21,863 nt of DNA from 2-12-FULL-40-12 sp964518135 (GCA_964518135.1 CAZFEY010000009.1:1-21863); one strand, 5' to 3'. Shown: positions 1-7,223, counted from the stretch's first letter. Notes: generated by a model not told the origin, from the letters alone. Program-made: numbers and translations.

Positions 1-9
1 TTCATTTGT

Positions 10-408
10 TTACTTTTCTTTTTCATGGTTTTTATCGAACGATGCCAAACGCAGAGCTGTCCTTACCAAAGACGCTTGTTCTGGCGTCAGTTCTTCGTCC
101 GAATGAGTTAAGTTTCCGCTAATCTCGACTTTGTTGGCGTATGACGTGTGATGATGACGAAGCCAATAGATTATGGCTGTCATGTTTTTCTCTCTGATCG
201 CTGACATTAACTGGGATTCTGCTACATCGTTAATCAGGAGAATGCCTTCAAGAAGCGCTTCATCGGTTTCTTTGGTGAATTGCCGGCTTTCTTTTCGCCA
301 TCGGTAATATGTTGCTCGACTGATACCAGCTTTTTCGCAGGCAAGCTGAATAATCGGCACATTCCTTAATTGCTTGATTAACAACTCTTTTTCCTTATTA
401 CTCTTCAT
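10..408 (-). CDS. small-terminase-like helix-turn-helix protein
   Basis: 132 aa. The N-terminal ~45 residues read as a helix-turn-helix of the phage type: a block with IQLACEKAGISRATYYRWRK (about residues 20-39), resembling the DNA-binding part of small terminase subunits and of the phBC6A51-type HTH family. The rest is helical and charged with no catalytic motif. Its ATG overlaps the TGA of the upstream methyltransferase gene (ATGA at 408-405), so the two are probably translationally coupled. Just past its stop another ATG occurs on the minus strand at 5-3, so the next gene begins at the window edge; a large terminase would fit but cannot be seen. Family assignment is by motif only; a transcriptional regulator or transposase-type HTH is possible. 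Confidence 0.6.
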   Translation of the reverse strand: MKSNKEKELLIKQLRNVPIIQLACEKAGISRATYYRWRKESRQFTKETDEALLEGILLINDVAESQLMSAIREKNMTAIIYWLRHHHTSYANKVEISGNLTHSDEELTPEQASLVRTALRLASFDKNHEKEK

Positions 409-1742
409 CTTATTTCCTTAGCTTTAAGGTTGGTTAATTTTTCCCACCTATATTTTATGACTTCACAATAGACGGGCGACTTTTCCATAAGATAACATCG
501 TCTTTTCATCTTTTCCGCGGCAATCAAGGTGCTGCCCGATCCGCCAAAAGGTTCAACGATTAAGTCGTTGCGCTTGGTAAGAACCTTAATGTAGGGGATA
601 AGTATTTCCAAAGGTTTCGTACCAAAGATAATGCCTTGCCCTGAGGATTTCTTGTCGGCGGCAACAAATTCTATAAAGTCAGTTGGGCAGATTCTTTTTC
701 CTTTTTGATACCCTTCCCAGTGTGGTTGGCCGCTGATTGCGTAGAGAGCCGTTTCGTATTCGTTCTGCAATAGATCGTTTTCGACAGAGAGATTTAGTGC
801 GCTGTTTCCCGAAATACCAACCATCGCAATATCATGCTTATTAAAGAATTTATATTTTGCAGCAAATCCCTGGCACCTATTAGACAAATGCCATACAATC
901 ATGTTCTTGATTTTCCAATACTTTTTCATTTCATTAAAAATGGTGGGGATGTTCTTCCAGTTTTCGTAACAGATAATACTAAAGTTTTCTTTTTGAACTT
1001 TGTTAATGTTTGCCATCCATTTTTCCGTAAAATCAGGAGGTAGAGTATCGGTACCTAAATACCTTCTGTCTCTTTTATATCCAAATCCTTTGGTTGAATT
1101 TGTTTTCTTTTTTCCATGTAAGTAATCGAGGATGTAGGGCGGGTCAGTTAAGCACATGTCGGCCTTCTCGCATTTCATTAATTTCAAAATATCCGATTCA
1201 TTGGTTGAATCGCCGCACATCATTCGGTTCTTTCCTAATTGCCAAATGCTTCCTTCTCGTACTTTTATTTTTTTGATGTTTAGTTTTGCGAGCTCTTTTT
1301 GTAGGTCAAAGACTTCCGGGGTTTCATCGATTCCGAATATTTCATCTAGGTCTTCGCTGGAGAAACCGATATCTGCGAGGAAATCTTCTTGGAAATTAAA
1401 CAATAATTTAAGATCCCACGCGCCAGTATTCTTGTTGAGACGGAGATTTAACTCTTTTTCACGCTCAATATCTTGGATACAGACATAAACGACAGGTACT
1501 TCCTTAATTCCTAATTCTTTAGCGATTGCTAATCGAAAGTGTCCGCCTATTAAGATGTTCTTACGATCCGGAGCTGAATTGGCAAGTAAGGGATCTACGA
1601 GGCCGTACTTTTTTATACTTTCCTTCAATTGGGTAATCGCTTCTTTACTCCACGAACGTGGATTGTATTCCGACGGTCGAAGCAAATCCGCTGGAACGTA
1701 GACGATATTAAGCTTGCTGTCTAATTGTTTTTGTCCAGACAT
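405..1742 (-). CDS. ParB-like nuclease domain / DNA methyltransferase fusion
   Basis: 445 aa, two domains. Residues ~12-100 form a ParB/Srx-like domain with the signature GGHFRLAIAKELGIKEVPVV and an early LRPSEYNPR. From ~160 on is an amino-methyltransferase: the catalytic DPPY motif (LTDPPYILDY, about residues 198-207) comes before the AdoMet-binding motif EPFGGSGSTLIAAEKM near the C-terminus. That order (motif IV before motif I) is the beta class, giving N6-adenine or N4-cytosine methylation. ParB-MTase fusions of this kind are common next to terminase genes in phages and prophages, which fits the neighbour downstream. No restriction endonuclease gene is adjacent, so it looks like an orphan methylase. 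No Shine-Dalgarno is visible before the ATG at 1742. Target specificity cannot be read from the sequence. Confidence 0.9.
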   Translation of the reverse strand: MSGQKQLDSKLNIVYVPADLLRPSEYNPRSWSKEAITQLKESIKKYGLVDPLLANSAPDRKNILIGGHFRLAIAKELGIKEVPVVYVCIQDIEREKELNLRLNKNTGAWDLKLLFNFQEDFLADIGFSSEDLDEIFGIDETPEVFDLQKELAKLNIKKIKVREGSIWQLGKNRMMCGDSTNESDILKLMKCEKADMCLTDPPYILDYLHGKKKTNSTKGFGYKRDRRYLGTDTLPPDFTEKWMANINKVQKENFSIICYENWKNIPTIFNEMKKYWKIKNMIVWHLSNRCQGFAAKYKFFNKHDIAMVGISGNSALNLSVENDLLQNEYETALYAISGQPHWEGYQKGKRICPTDFIEFVAADKKSSGQGIIFGTKPLEILIPYIKVLTKRNDLIVEPFGGSGSTLIAAEKMKRRCYLMEKSPVYCEVIKYRWEKLTNLKAKEIR

Positions 1743-1806
1743 AGTTTTATTAAATTTTTAATTAGTTATTATTAACCAGGATGATAGCGGGGTATCGACC
1801 ACCACT

Positions 1807-1971
1807 CATTTTTGTAAACAAAAATGCCCACTCACAAAGAAAGCCTAAAACTTAAGATTTGCTTAAGCTGTCTTTGTAAGTGGGCACGACCGAGGCAAAG
1901 CCTCTTTGATGTAGATTTTTTAGTTTCTACATCTTCTATTAGTGTTCACTAAAATAAGTGGTACGCCACTA
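1807..1971. repeat. cluster of hairpins between two minus-strand genes
   Basis: Consecutive inverted repeats fill this non-coding gap. (1) 1807-1815/1818-1826, CATTTTTGT, 9 bp with a 2-nt centre. (2) 1825-1840/1871-1886, TGCCCACT...AAAGA, 16 bp with one mismatch that becomes a G-U pair in a minus-strand transcript, with an inner CTTAAG/CTTAAG stem (1851-1856/1862-1867). (3) GAGGC-AAA-GCCTC at 1892-1904. (4) GATGTAGA/TCTACATC at 1908-1915/1926-1933. (5) TAGTG-TT-CACTA at 1940-1951. (6) AGTGG-TACG-CCACT at 1957-1970. It could be the 3' end or terminator region of the 2010-2384 gene, a leader RNA for the methyltransferase, a replication or packaging site, or a recombination site. None has a clean T-tract on the minus strand. 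The 1743-2009 gap holds no credible gene. Confidence 0.7.
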
Positions 1972-2009
1972 TTATTTGATATATTACTCTGAAAATGTAC
2001 TTTCTAAAT

Positions 2010-2384
2010 TTATTTTAATTCTTTTGGTAAGTCTGTCAAGCGGATTTTATTTCTTGCCTTCAAAAATTCTATTACGTCTTTCCCTGGATAAACGGAAATT
2101 CCATCTTTTGGCATCCAGAGACGGATTTTCTTTCCTGATTTTCGTGCTTTTTCTATCTGTTTTTTTATTTCTTCCGGAAGCGGAAATCTAAACCTGGTCT
2201 CAAAAGTACTATTTTTTCTAATAATCGAAAAATCTTTTGTAAAAAATCGGCCAGGTTTTTCATTCCTTAAAGATTTCAAGATAACCCTGTACCAAGAAAA
2301 GGGCTTCCTTGGTTTTGCAACGTGTATTTGGATATCGGTAAGAAAGACGTCATGATATTCAGTTTGTTTTTCTACCTCTAGCAT
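2010..2384 (-). CDS. hypothetical protein, divergent from lexA
   Basis: 124 aa, Lys/Arg-rich, no signal peptide or membrane segment. I do not recognise the family. The middle holds a basic amphipathic stretch (EEIKKQIEKARKSGKKIRL). It starts nearly leaderless: a good minus-strand promoter (TTGACA 2421-2416, TACAAT 2399-2394) puts the transcript start only a few nt before the ATG at 2384. It diverges from lexA across a ~95-bp gap and may be under LexA control (inference from the arrangement). The hairpin cluster follows its stop codon. Confidence 0.6.
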   Translation of the reverse strand: MLEVEKQTEYHDVFLTDIQIHVAKPRKPFSWYRVILKSLRNEKPGRFFTKDFSIIRKNSTFETRFRFPLPEEIKKQIEKARKSGKKIRLWMPKDGISVYPGKDVIEFLKARNKIRLTDLPKELK

Positions 2385-2393
2385 CTTATTTTT

Positions 2394-2421
2394 ATTGTAA
2401 GCTTTTAAGTCCTTGTGTCAA
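2394..2421 (-). promoter_or_regulatory. minus-strand promoter, TTGACA-16-TACAAT
   Basis: Minus strand: exact -35 TTGACA (2421-2416), 16-nt spacer, -10 TACAAT (2399-2394, 5 of 6 to consensus), ATG at 2384. The -35 lies inside the inverted repeat CTTG-TGT-CAAG (2412-2422), so a repressor bound there would block it. Confidence 0.6.
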
Positions 2422-2471
2422 GTGTATGTTGTGTATTTCTTATTGCTCTTGTGTTTTGAATACGCTATTAT
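2412..2471 (+). promoter_or_regulatory. lexA promoter region with candidate operator
   Basis: A TATTAT -10 box (2466-2471) ends 7 nt before the chosen lexA ATG (2479), which implies a leaderless or nearly leaderless message. A weak -35 (TTGCTC, about 2443-2448) sits 17 nt upstream. The heptamer CTTGTGT occurs twice on the plus strand (2412-2418 and 2448-2454); the first copy is part of CTTG-TGT-CAAG and overlaps the divergent promoter's -35. These are candidate LexA half-sites by position only; there is no match to the E. coli CTG-N10-CAG or Bacillus GAAC-N4-GTTC boxes. Confidence 0.4.
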
Positions 2472-2478
2472 TAAGAAT

Positions 2479-3150
2479 ATGAATAAAGATAATTTAACAA
2501 AAAAACAAGAAAAAGTATTTAAGCTCATTGCTAATTGTCTTGATGAAAAAGGAGAGGCTCCTACTATCCTTGAATTAAGGAAATTGATGAAAGTTAGATC
2601 TCTTAGGACGGTTACGCAATACTTGGAGATTCTTGAGAAGAAAGGTTATATCTACCGAGATAAATATGCAAAACGGGGAATAAGACCTATTGGGGAAAAG
2701 GCTTATTTTAATCCCGAGACGATTAATATTCCAGTTTATGGTTCAGCTGGATGCGATAATCAAAGTATTCTTGCAGAACCCATCCACGATGAATTTATTT
2801 CCGTTTCAAAAGATTTTTTAGGAAGAAAAGGAGATAGATTGTTTGCGATCAGGGCTATTGGTCGTTCGATGTTAGAATCTGGAATAAATGACGGAGATAC
2901 TGTCTTAGTAGAAAAAACTGACGATATCAAGAGTAATGATAGGGTTGTCGCCTTTATCGATGATGTAGCGGTAATAAAGCGTATATCATTTACGAAGAAT
3001 GCAATAATTCTTAATCCTGACTCAAAAGACGAAATCTATAAACCCATCGTCATGAAAAAAGATTTTAAAGTTTTCGGAAAGGTTATAGATATTATCAAAA
3101 GACCGAAGAATGATGACGAAATAGAAATAATACCAATAAGAGATTATTAA
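2479..3150 (+). CDS. lexA: LexA-type autocleavable repressor
   Basis: 223 aa from ATG 2479. An upstream ATG at 2413 would add 22 mostly hydrophobic residues and is unlikely; the -10 box at 2466-2471 lies inside that extension. Residues 5-60 form the LexA winged HTH (LTKKQEKVFKLIANCLDEKG, then the APTILELRKLMKVRS recognition region). Residues ~83-208 are the S24 peptidase/cleavage domain: scissile Ala90-Gly91 (YGSAGCD), nucleophile Ser130 (GRSMLESGINDGD) and general base Lys167 (DDVAVIKRI). All elements for RecA-stimulated self-cleavage are present. The role is repression of DNA-damage genes; in this phage-like setting it could equally be a prophage repressor. A short acidic tail (NDDEIEIIPIRDY) follows. 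Confidence 0.9.
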   Translation: MNKDNLTKKQEKVFKLIANCLDEKGEAPTILELRKLMKVRSLRTVTQYLEILEKKGYIYRDKYAKRGIRPIGEKAYFNPETINIPVYGSAGCDNQSILAEPIHDEFISVSKDFLGRKGDRLFAIRAIGRSMLESGINDGDTVLVEKTDDIKSNDRVVAFIDDVAVIKRISFTKNAIILNPDSKDEIYKPIVMKKDFKVFGKVIDIIKRPKNDDEIEIIPIRDY

Positions 3151-3153
3151 AAA

Positions 3154-3183
3154 ACTAAAACCTTGTTCTATTGAGGTTTTAGT
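3154..3183 (+). terminator. hairpin after lexA
   Basis: Perfect 10-bp inverted repeat ACTAAAACCT (3154-3163) / AGGTTTTAGT (3174-3183) with a 10-nt loop, starting 4 nt after the lexA stop. The plus-strand tail is only AAATAATTT; the minus strand has a better run of T (TTTTTT), so it would terminate minus-strand transcription more convincingly. Probably a weak or bidirectional terminator. Confidence 0.5.
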
Positions 3184-3199
3184 AAATAATTTCATCTAA

Positions 3200-3356
3200 A
3201 TGATTAAAATGATTTCCAAAGAAAGTTTAGAAAAATTCAAAAAGATTTGGCGAGGATCTCCCCAATCAAACCGCCTTGGAAAAAGCGACAAAATTGTTGA
3301 ATTTAGTGAAAGTTGTTTATCGGCCAATGACTCAAGGGGAATATAATAAAGTCTAA
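3200..3356 (+). pseudogene. frameshifted small conserved-type protein
   Basis: From ATG 3200 or, more likely, ATG 3209 the frame reads ISKESLEKFKKIW and then loses protein-like character, stopping at 3346. In the +1 frame the text continues well: RFGEDLPNQTALEKATKLL, then LNLVKVVYRPMTQGEYNKV to TAA 3354-3356. Joined near the A-run at 3239-3243 (TTCAAAAAGATTT), the two halves make one ~50-residue helical protein of a kind I recall from CPR genomes (pattern xSxEALEKATxLLNLxKxxYRP). Either a one-base indel killed the gene, the assembly has a homopolymer error, or a +1 programmed shift occurs. The rest of the 3151-3491 gap holds only the hairpins listed. Confidence 0.6.
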
Positions 3357-3426
3357 AAACACAGAAAAGAAACAGAACAATAGGAGGGAATTGGAGTAGG
3401 CGAAAAATAATCTGTTGAGATTCTTT

Positions 3427-3474
3427 AATTTACTCCCCAAAATTGACAGGAGAGTAAATTCTCAAAGATATAAA
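3427..3474 (+). promoter_or_regulatory. inverted repeat with TTGACA in its loop, before the HEPN gene
   Basis: AATTTACTCCCC (3427-3438) pairs with GGAGAGTAAATT (3449-3460) with one mismatch. The loop contains an exact TTGACA (3443-3448). A TATAAA box at 3469-3474 is 20 nt downstream, longer than ideal. The arrangement suits an operator overlapping the -35 region of the 3492 gene. Confidence 0.4.
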
Positions 3475-3491
3475 TCAAGAAAAAAATATTC

Positions 3492-4253
3492 ATGATGGAG
3501 AAGTTTAAAGGAGAACTAAGCTGGATAGATCCAGATAAGTTAATTACAGAGGACAGCTATAATAAAACTGAAAGTTTTTTCCTTGTTCTTGGAGTCGTAT
3601 TTAATGATTTAAAAGGACTAATTCTCTTCGAAAAAATGTTGACAGATTATTACGAAAGGCCTAAAAATGGTGAAGTTACGAGTCATGTAGGTAATTATTC
3701 AGGTACTATGGTGCAAATAAAAAAGTTAATTGCAAGTACTATAAACGAGTTTTTTATCTTCTTAAAAAAGAATAGCGATGTTTTTTCTGAAAGTGAATTT
3801 AAGCAAATATTTAATCGTTTATCTAGATCGGATAAGCAACTCTGGGAAGCCATGGTCGCCGCTTCTCATAGGAAATTGCCCAACGTAACAAATCTTCTAG
3901 ATTCTATTGTTCAAATTCGAAATAATATCGCTTATCATTATTATCAATCAGGTAAGGCTTTGAGAAATGGATATATAAGTCGATTTTTTGGCAAGACAAA
4001 AGATGATAGAAATAAATTCGCTTATTATTCGATAGGAGATAGTCTTGAAGCAACAAGATTTTATTTCTCAGATGCGGCAGTAGAGGAGTCGCTATATATG
4101 GCAGCTGGAAAAAAACCAAAAGAAGATATTATAGGAGATATATCATTGAAAAATTATCAAGAGCAAGTCATAGAAATAATTAAAGTAATGAATGCAGCCA
4201 TAGCGTCACTTCTTAAAAATTACATTCAATCACGCCGTAATCGTTTCAACTAA
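3492..4253 (+). CDS. HEPN-motif protein, candidate RNase
   Basis: 253 aa, mostly helical, no membrane segment. The key sign is RNNIAYH (Arg143-Asn144...His149) in the helix SIVQIRNNIAYHYYQ, an R-[N/D/H]-x(4)-H motif as in the active site of HEPN ribonucleases (RnlA, LsoA, Cas13 HEPN domains and many abortive-infection toxins). Upstream helices (residues ~75-130) could supply the rest of the four-helix bundle. Overall I cannot name a subfamily. It opens a four-gene plus-strand cassette and lies after lexA. Two ATGs occur in tandem (3492, 3495) with no Shine-Dalgarno. A toxin or abortive-infection RNase is the leading guess; an antitoxin partner is not obvious. Confidence 0.55.
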   Translation: MMEKFKGELSWIDPDKLITEDSYNKTESFFLVLGVVFNDLKGLILFEKMLTDYYERPKNGEVTSHVGNYSGTMVQIKKLIASTINEFFIFLKKNSDVFSESEFKQIFNRLSRSDKQLWEAMVAASHRKLPNVTNLLDSIVQIRNNIAYHYYQSGKALRNGYISRFFGKTKDDRNKFAYYSIGDSLEATRFYFSDAAVEESLYMAAGKKPKEDIIGDISLKNYQEQVIEIIKVMNAAIASLLKNYIQSRRNRFN

Positions 4254-4292
4254 TAAAAGTCGAAGAATTATAAAAATCTAAATAAAAAATAA

Positions 4293-4595
4293 ATGATTTA
4301 CATTAGAACAAAAGAAAACCAGGAGAAGCACGATATCGGAGTTGGTAATTTGGCTGGGCAAGTGATTTCAGTCGGTTGGGGCACCGTAAGGTCTGATTTG
4401 CCCGGGAATATCAAACCGCTGATGATTAACGGTTTTATTCCTGATGTATATGCGGCTCATAATGGAGAAGAGTATGTAATTGAAGTAGAAACGGCTGATT
4501 CGATTAATACTCCGCATGCTATGCAGCAAAAAATTGCATTTCAAGCATGGGCCAGCGCTTCTCCAAAGAGGAGATTCGAAGTTAAGCTTTTGTAG
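4293..4595 (+). CDS. small PD-(D/E)xK-like protein
   Basis: 100 aa, soluble. GFIPDVYA (Pro50-Asp51) followed by a beta strand YVIEVETADSI (Glu64-Val65-Glu66) has the spacing and hydrophobic pattern of PD-(D/E)xK nuclease folds, but the usual Lys is Glu66, so the site may be degenerate or may use a migrated Lys (Lys80 in AMQQKIAFQAW). The whole is short for a complete nuclease. No Shine-Dalgarno. It sits 39 bp after the HEPN gene. It may be a decayed or minimal restriction-type nuclease; function uncertain. Confidence 0.5.
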   Translation: MIYIRTKENQEKHDIGVGNLAGQVISVGWGTVRSDLPGNIKPLMINGFIPDVYAAHNGEEYVIEVETADSINTPHAMQQKIAFQAWASASPKRRFEVKLL

Positions 4596-4657
4596 TCGGT
4601 TTAAAATCCTGAAAACCCGTGAGAGCTTAAGTTATTTTTAAAAAGAAAAAATCAGAG

Positions 4658-5056
4658 TTGACACCATTCTGCAACTATTTTAAGCTCGGCATTTTAAGCG
4701 GCCGATTAAGAGATTATGAGCTTGAGGAAGATTTATTAAAATTGATTAGAAGGAAGCCAAATATGAGGAAAATTTTCTTAGCATTTCCTGGATACGAGGT
4801 TAATTTTAAACAAAAAATCAAGAAAATTAATAATTTTGAATTTTGGAATTTAGAAAAAATCAAACAAAAAGATTTTATAAAACCAATAAGAAGAAAGATA
4901 AGGCCGATTAGTAAAAAATTATTCCACTACCAGCGTAGAGAAAACTTATATACGTTATTTAATGATTACGCAATAAATAAAATTGTTTTAGATGATTTTC
5001 CAATAGGAAAATCTGTTATTAAAGATACACAAGGAATAATAATTAGAAAGAATTAA
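4658..5056 (+). CDS. hypothetical protein, start uncertain, possibly truncated
   Basis: Up to 132 aa if TTG 4658 is the start; no ATG lies near it and the frame opens at a stop at 4628-4630. Another option is ATG 4763 (97 aa, MRKIFLAFPGYEV...), preceded by AGAAGGA at a sensible distance. The text between 4658 and 4763 (GRLRDYELEEDLLKLIRRKP) looks coding, so the gene may have lost its N-terminus. Very Lys/Arg/Ile-rich and soluble. I do not recognise it. The TTG coincides with an exact TTGACA (4658-4663), which could be a promoter -35 for the shorter form. Its stop codon lies at the centre of a perfect palindrome. Confidence 0.45.
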   Translation: MTPFCNYFKLGILSGRLRDYELEEDLLKLIRRKPNMRKIFLAFPGYEVNFKQKIKKINNFEFWNLEKIKQKDFIKPIRRKIRPISKKLFHYQRRENLYTLFNDYAINKIVLDDFPIGKSVIKDTQGIIIRKN

Positions 5057-5069
5057 TTCTTTCTAATTA
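5040..5069. repeat. 30-bp perfect palindrome across a stop codon
   Basis: The 30 bases are exactly self-complementary; each arm is TAATTAGAAAGAATT or its complement with no spacer. The TAA stop of the preceding gene is at 5054-5056, next to the centre, and the next ATG follows at 5075. As RNA it folds into an A/U-only-tipped hairpin that could stabilise the 3' end or separate the two genes; as DNA it could be a dimer binding site. No T-tract follows. Confidence 0.85.
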
Positions 5070-5074
5070 AGACG

Positions 5075-5647
5075 ATGAAGAAAGCACTGAATCAACAATC
5101 AAAATATGAGTGGATATGGTATGTTTTAGGCTATCTATCAATAGCCAGGATTTCATTGGAAAAATTAAAAAATGACCAGTATCCCAAAAAGGACCCAGGC
5201 GAAAAACTAGCATATTATGACAAATTTGTTTTATTGGCAGTAATTTGGAATATAAAACATGCTCTGGAACTTATTATTAAGCATTTGGGTCTCATGGTTG
5301 ATAAAACATATTTACAATCCCATAATTCCGAAATCCTTATTAAAGATTTAACAAAGAGGATTAAGTCCTTAAAGATATATAAACCCGAAAAAATAGATGA
5401 ACTTGCTAAAATTATTAATAAATACTACAGATTAGAGTTTTTGGGTAAAGAATTTTTCATTGATAAAAATACTCTTGATGTCAAAAATAGTTTATTTCGT
5501 TATCCAAATAATTCTATAGATGTAGGTTTTGTTAATCAAATTACGGTTGAGGAAATTGACGAATTACTTAAAGACATAGAGTTTGTTCGTCGTTTAAGGG
5601 CTATACTAGACATTTCATTGCAGGCTAAGGGGAAAGCTAAAACATAA
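5075..5647 (+). CDS. HEPN-like helical protein
   Basis: 190 aa, soluble and helical. The segment IWNIKHALELIIKHLGL (residues ~57-73) followed about 10 residues later by SHNSEILIKDL (82-92) matches the general layout of HEPN-like proteins (helix with ALE..IK, loop, H-[D/N]-x(2)-x-L), as in minimal HEPN partners of nucleotidyltransferases and in substrate-binding HEPN domains. It lacks an R-x(4-6)-H active-site motif, so it would be a non-catalytic member. It follows the cassette of 3492-5056; no Shine-Dalgarno. It may be the partner or immunity factor for the upstream HEPN-motif protein, but this is inference. Confidence 0.45.
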   Translation: MKKALNQQSKYEWIWYVLGYLSIARISLEKLKNDQYPKKDPGEKLAYYDKFVLLAVIWNIKHALELIIKHLGLMVDKTYLQSHNSEILIKDLTKRIKSLKIYKPEKIDELAKIINKYYRLEFLGKEFFIDKNTLDVKNSLFRYPNNSIDVGFVNQITVEEIDELLKDIEFVRRLRAILDISLQAKGKAKT

Positions 5648-5677
5648 CAAAACAGAGTCTTTATTTACTGTCTCATT

Positions 5678-5915
5678 TGTCTCATTTTGTGCTAAAATCT
5701 TAATAATAAGTTTGACCGAGACACATCCGGTAAGGAAAACCCAAAATAGTCTAAATTTCCTTTTAAAACCCTGGTTCTAGACCGAAGAACACAGCCAAGT
5801 TGTAAGGTTTGTGTTTCCCGCCTCGCTCGGGATTTCGCCCCTCGGCGCCGAAATCCAAAAGATTTTTCTATTATTTATGAATTCAAAGAAAGCTAAAATA
5901 GATAAAGGAGGGTTT
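5678..5915 (+). promoter_or_regulatory. promoter and long structured leader of the membrane-protein gene
   Basis: A T-tract (CATTTTGTG) then TAAAAT (5693-5698) is the likely -10; the same TTTTGnnCTAAAAT-type block precedes the cupin gene. From there to ATG 5916 is ~210 nt with several possible stems: AAGGAAA/TTTCCTT, GTCTA/TAGAC and the strong GGATTTCG/CGAAATCC in the GC-rich repeat. A tandem TCTCATTTGTCTCATTT occurs just before the -10. The leader matches no riboswitch that I know. Confidence 0.45.
5806..5860 (+). repeat. GC-rich hairpin repeat, copy A
   Basis: Begins GGTTTGTGTTTC (5806-5817), continues CCGCCTCGCTCGGG and ends in GGATTTCG (5830-5837) / CGAAATCC (5849-5856), a hairpin with a C/G-rich loop. 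It aligns with copy B at 7247-7303 over its length (11 of 12 in the first block, shared CCTCG, ATTT, CGAAA and AAAA). It is far more GC-rich than its surroundings. Confidence 0.65.
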
Positions 5916-7223
5916 ATGTTGGGAGAAAATTTAGAAAAAAATAATTTCGAAACGGAAAATATTGCTCAAAAAGAGATCGATAAGAAATCGGCTTTTAAAA
6001 AGGCGATTTTGGCAACGCTTTGTTGTTGGTTTTTGGCAATATTTCTGCACTTATCCCATGGTTTCAAGATAGAAACATGGGATATAGGGTTAATGATTGG
6101 TAGATTCATATACGATGGTGGGTATTCAATGCGCGCAATAACTTCAACTCTACTAACTCCATTTTACGCTTGGGGATATTTTCCTGCTTTGATAATCGGA
6201 TTTTATTTTGCACTAAATAAATGGAATACTTATTTGTACCTTACTCACGGTTCTATTAAAATTCCTTTCTGTAAAAAGGGTTACGTCTTCTTGCTCATTT
6301 CCCTTACTGTTTTTTTTATCATTTCTCTTCCTATAATAATAGTTATGAGTGGTTTAGTAAGTATTTCTTGGCCCCTTCATGGCTTTTTAACCATAACGCC
6401 TTATTTTTATATTGTTTCAATTTTAATCCTTAAACTTTTTTACTCTGGAAAAGAGCGTTTACTTTTTATAATCACGGGCTTTCTTTTTATTATTTTTTTC
6501 ATCGGTAGCTTTTGGGTAGCTAAATACTCTGCAATAACAACCAGTCCGAAATTATGCGAAATGATAGGGAAAATAGAAGAAATATGGCCCTACGATGAGA
6601 GATGTTTTTACAGTCTTGCTCAAAGAACAAATAACCCTGCCTTTTGTGAAAAGATTAGTGAAAACCCCTCCGGTTATGGTTTCTATTCTCGCGAAGATTG
6701 TCGTCTAGAAATTGCCTCTACTTTCGAAGGAAAATGTAAAGATATCTTAAAGAGTTGTCAAAATCTTTCAGATCTCGTTAAAAAGAATAAATGCAAACAA
6801 ACTATTACAAGTGAACAAAAAGTTATTGAGTTGTACCAAATGATTGATTGGGATCATTTAACTGATTGCGGAAAAGAAGTTCGGTTGACCGATAAGATAA
6901 TTTCTCATGAACTTTTTACATCCTGTAGAAGCTCTAATGATAAACAATCAAAAGAAAACTGTATAAAAGAGACTACTCTTAGAAAGAACGACTTAAAACT
7001 TTGTGAAAGCATTTTAGACGAGATTTCTTGTGGAAATTTTTTTGCTGTAAAAACAAATGATCCTACTCTCTGTGTTAGGGTTTCTCGCGCTGGTAATTAT
7101 GATAGGTTAAATAGTTGCGTTACAGAAATTGCTAAGAATACAAAAAACCCAGAAGTGTGCAAATGGTTATTCTTTGAGAGTAAGTACGAAAGAAACAGTT
7201 GCTTGGCGGGAGCTAGAGAGTAA
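5916..7223 (+). CDS. polytopic membrane protein with Cys-rich repeat domain
   Basis: 435 aa from ATG 5916, chosen because AAAGGAGGG (5904-5912) precedes it; in-frame GTG 5811 and ATG 5878 lack such a site and GTG 5811 lies in the repeat. After a charged N-terminus come about five hydrophobic segments (starting near AILATLCCWFLAIFLHL and ending near LLFIITGFLFIIFFIGSFWV). The remaining ~220 residues are soluble and contain repeated pairs of Cys in the pattern N-[N/D]-P-x-[F/L]-C...R-x-x-C...IA (NNPAFCEKI, NDPTLCVRV, KNPEVCKWL), likely disulfide-linked outside the membrane. Such Cys repeats are familiar in CPR surface proteins, but the function is unknown. It is flanked by two related GC-rich repeats. 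Confidence 0.75.
   Translation: MLGENLEKNNFETENIAQKEIDKKSAFKKAILATLCCWFLAIFLHLSHGFKIETWDIGLMIGRFIYDGGYSMRAITSTLLTPFYAWGYFPALIIGFYFALNKWNTYLYLTHGSIKIPFCKKGYVFLLISLTVFFIISLPIIIVMSGLVSISWPLHGFLTITPYFYIVSILILKLFYSGKERLLFIITGFLFIIFFIGSFWVAKYSAITTSPKLCEMIGKIEEIWPYDERCFYSLAQRTNNPAFCEKISENPSGYGFYSREDCRLEIASTFEGKCKDILKSCQNLSDLVKKNKCKQTITSEQKVIELYQMIDWDHLTDCGKEVRLTDKIISHELFTSCRSSNDKQSKENCIKETTLRKNDLKLCESILDEISCGNFFAVKTNDPTLCVRVSRAGNYDRLNSCVTEIAKNTKNPEVCKWLFFESKYERNSCLAGARE

Noticed and set aside
1156..1488. 110-codon plus-strand frame opposite the methyltransferase
   Set aside because: Antisense shadow of a well-supported gene.
1908..1933. GATGTAGA...TCTACATC resembles the stem of a Cas12a direct repeat
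   Set aside because: Loop is 10 nt, only one copy, no spacers and no cas genes.
5770..5800. GGTTCTAGACC resembles a tRNA T-arm
   Set aside because: No 5-bp T stem, no acceptor or anticodon arm can be built around it.
5811..5915. GTG start for the membrane protein
   Set aside because: Lies in the GC-rich repeat; ATG 5916 has a strong ribosome site and begins the protein-like sequence.
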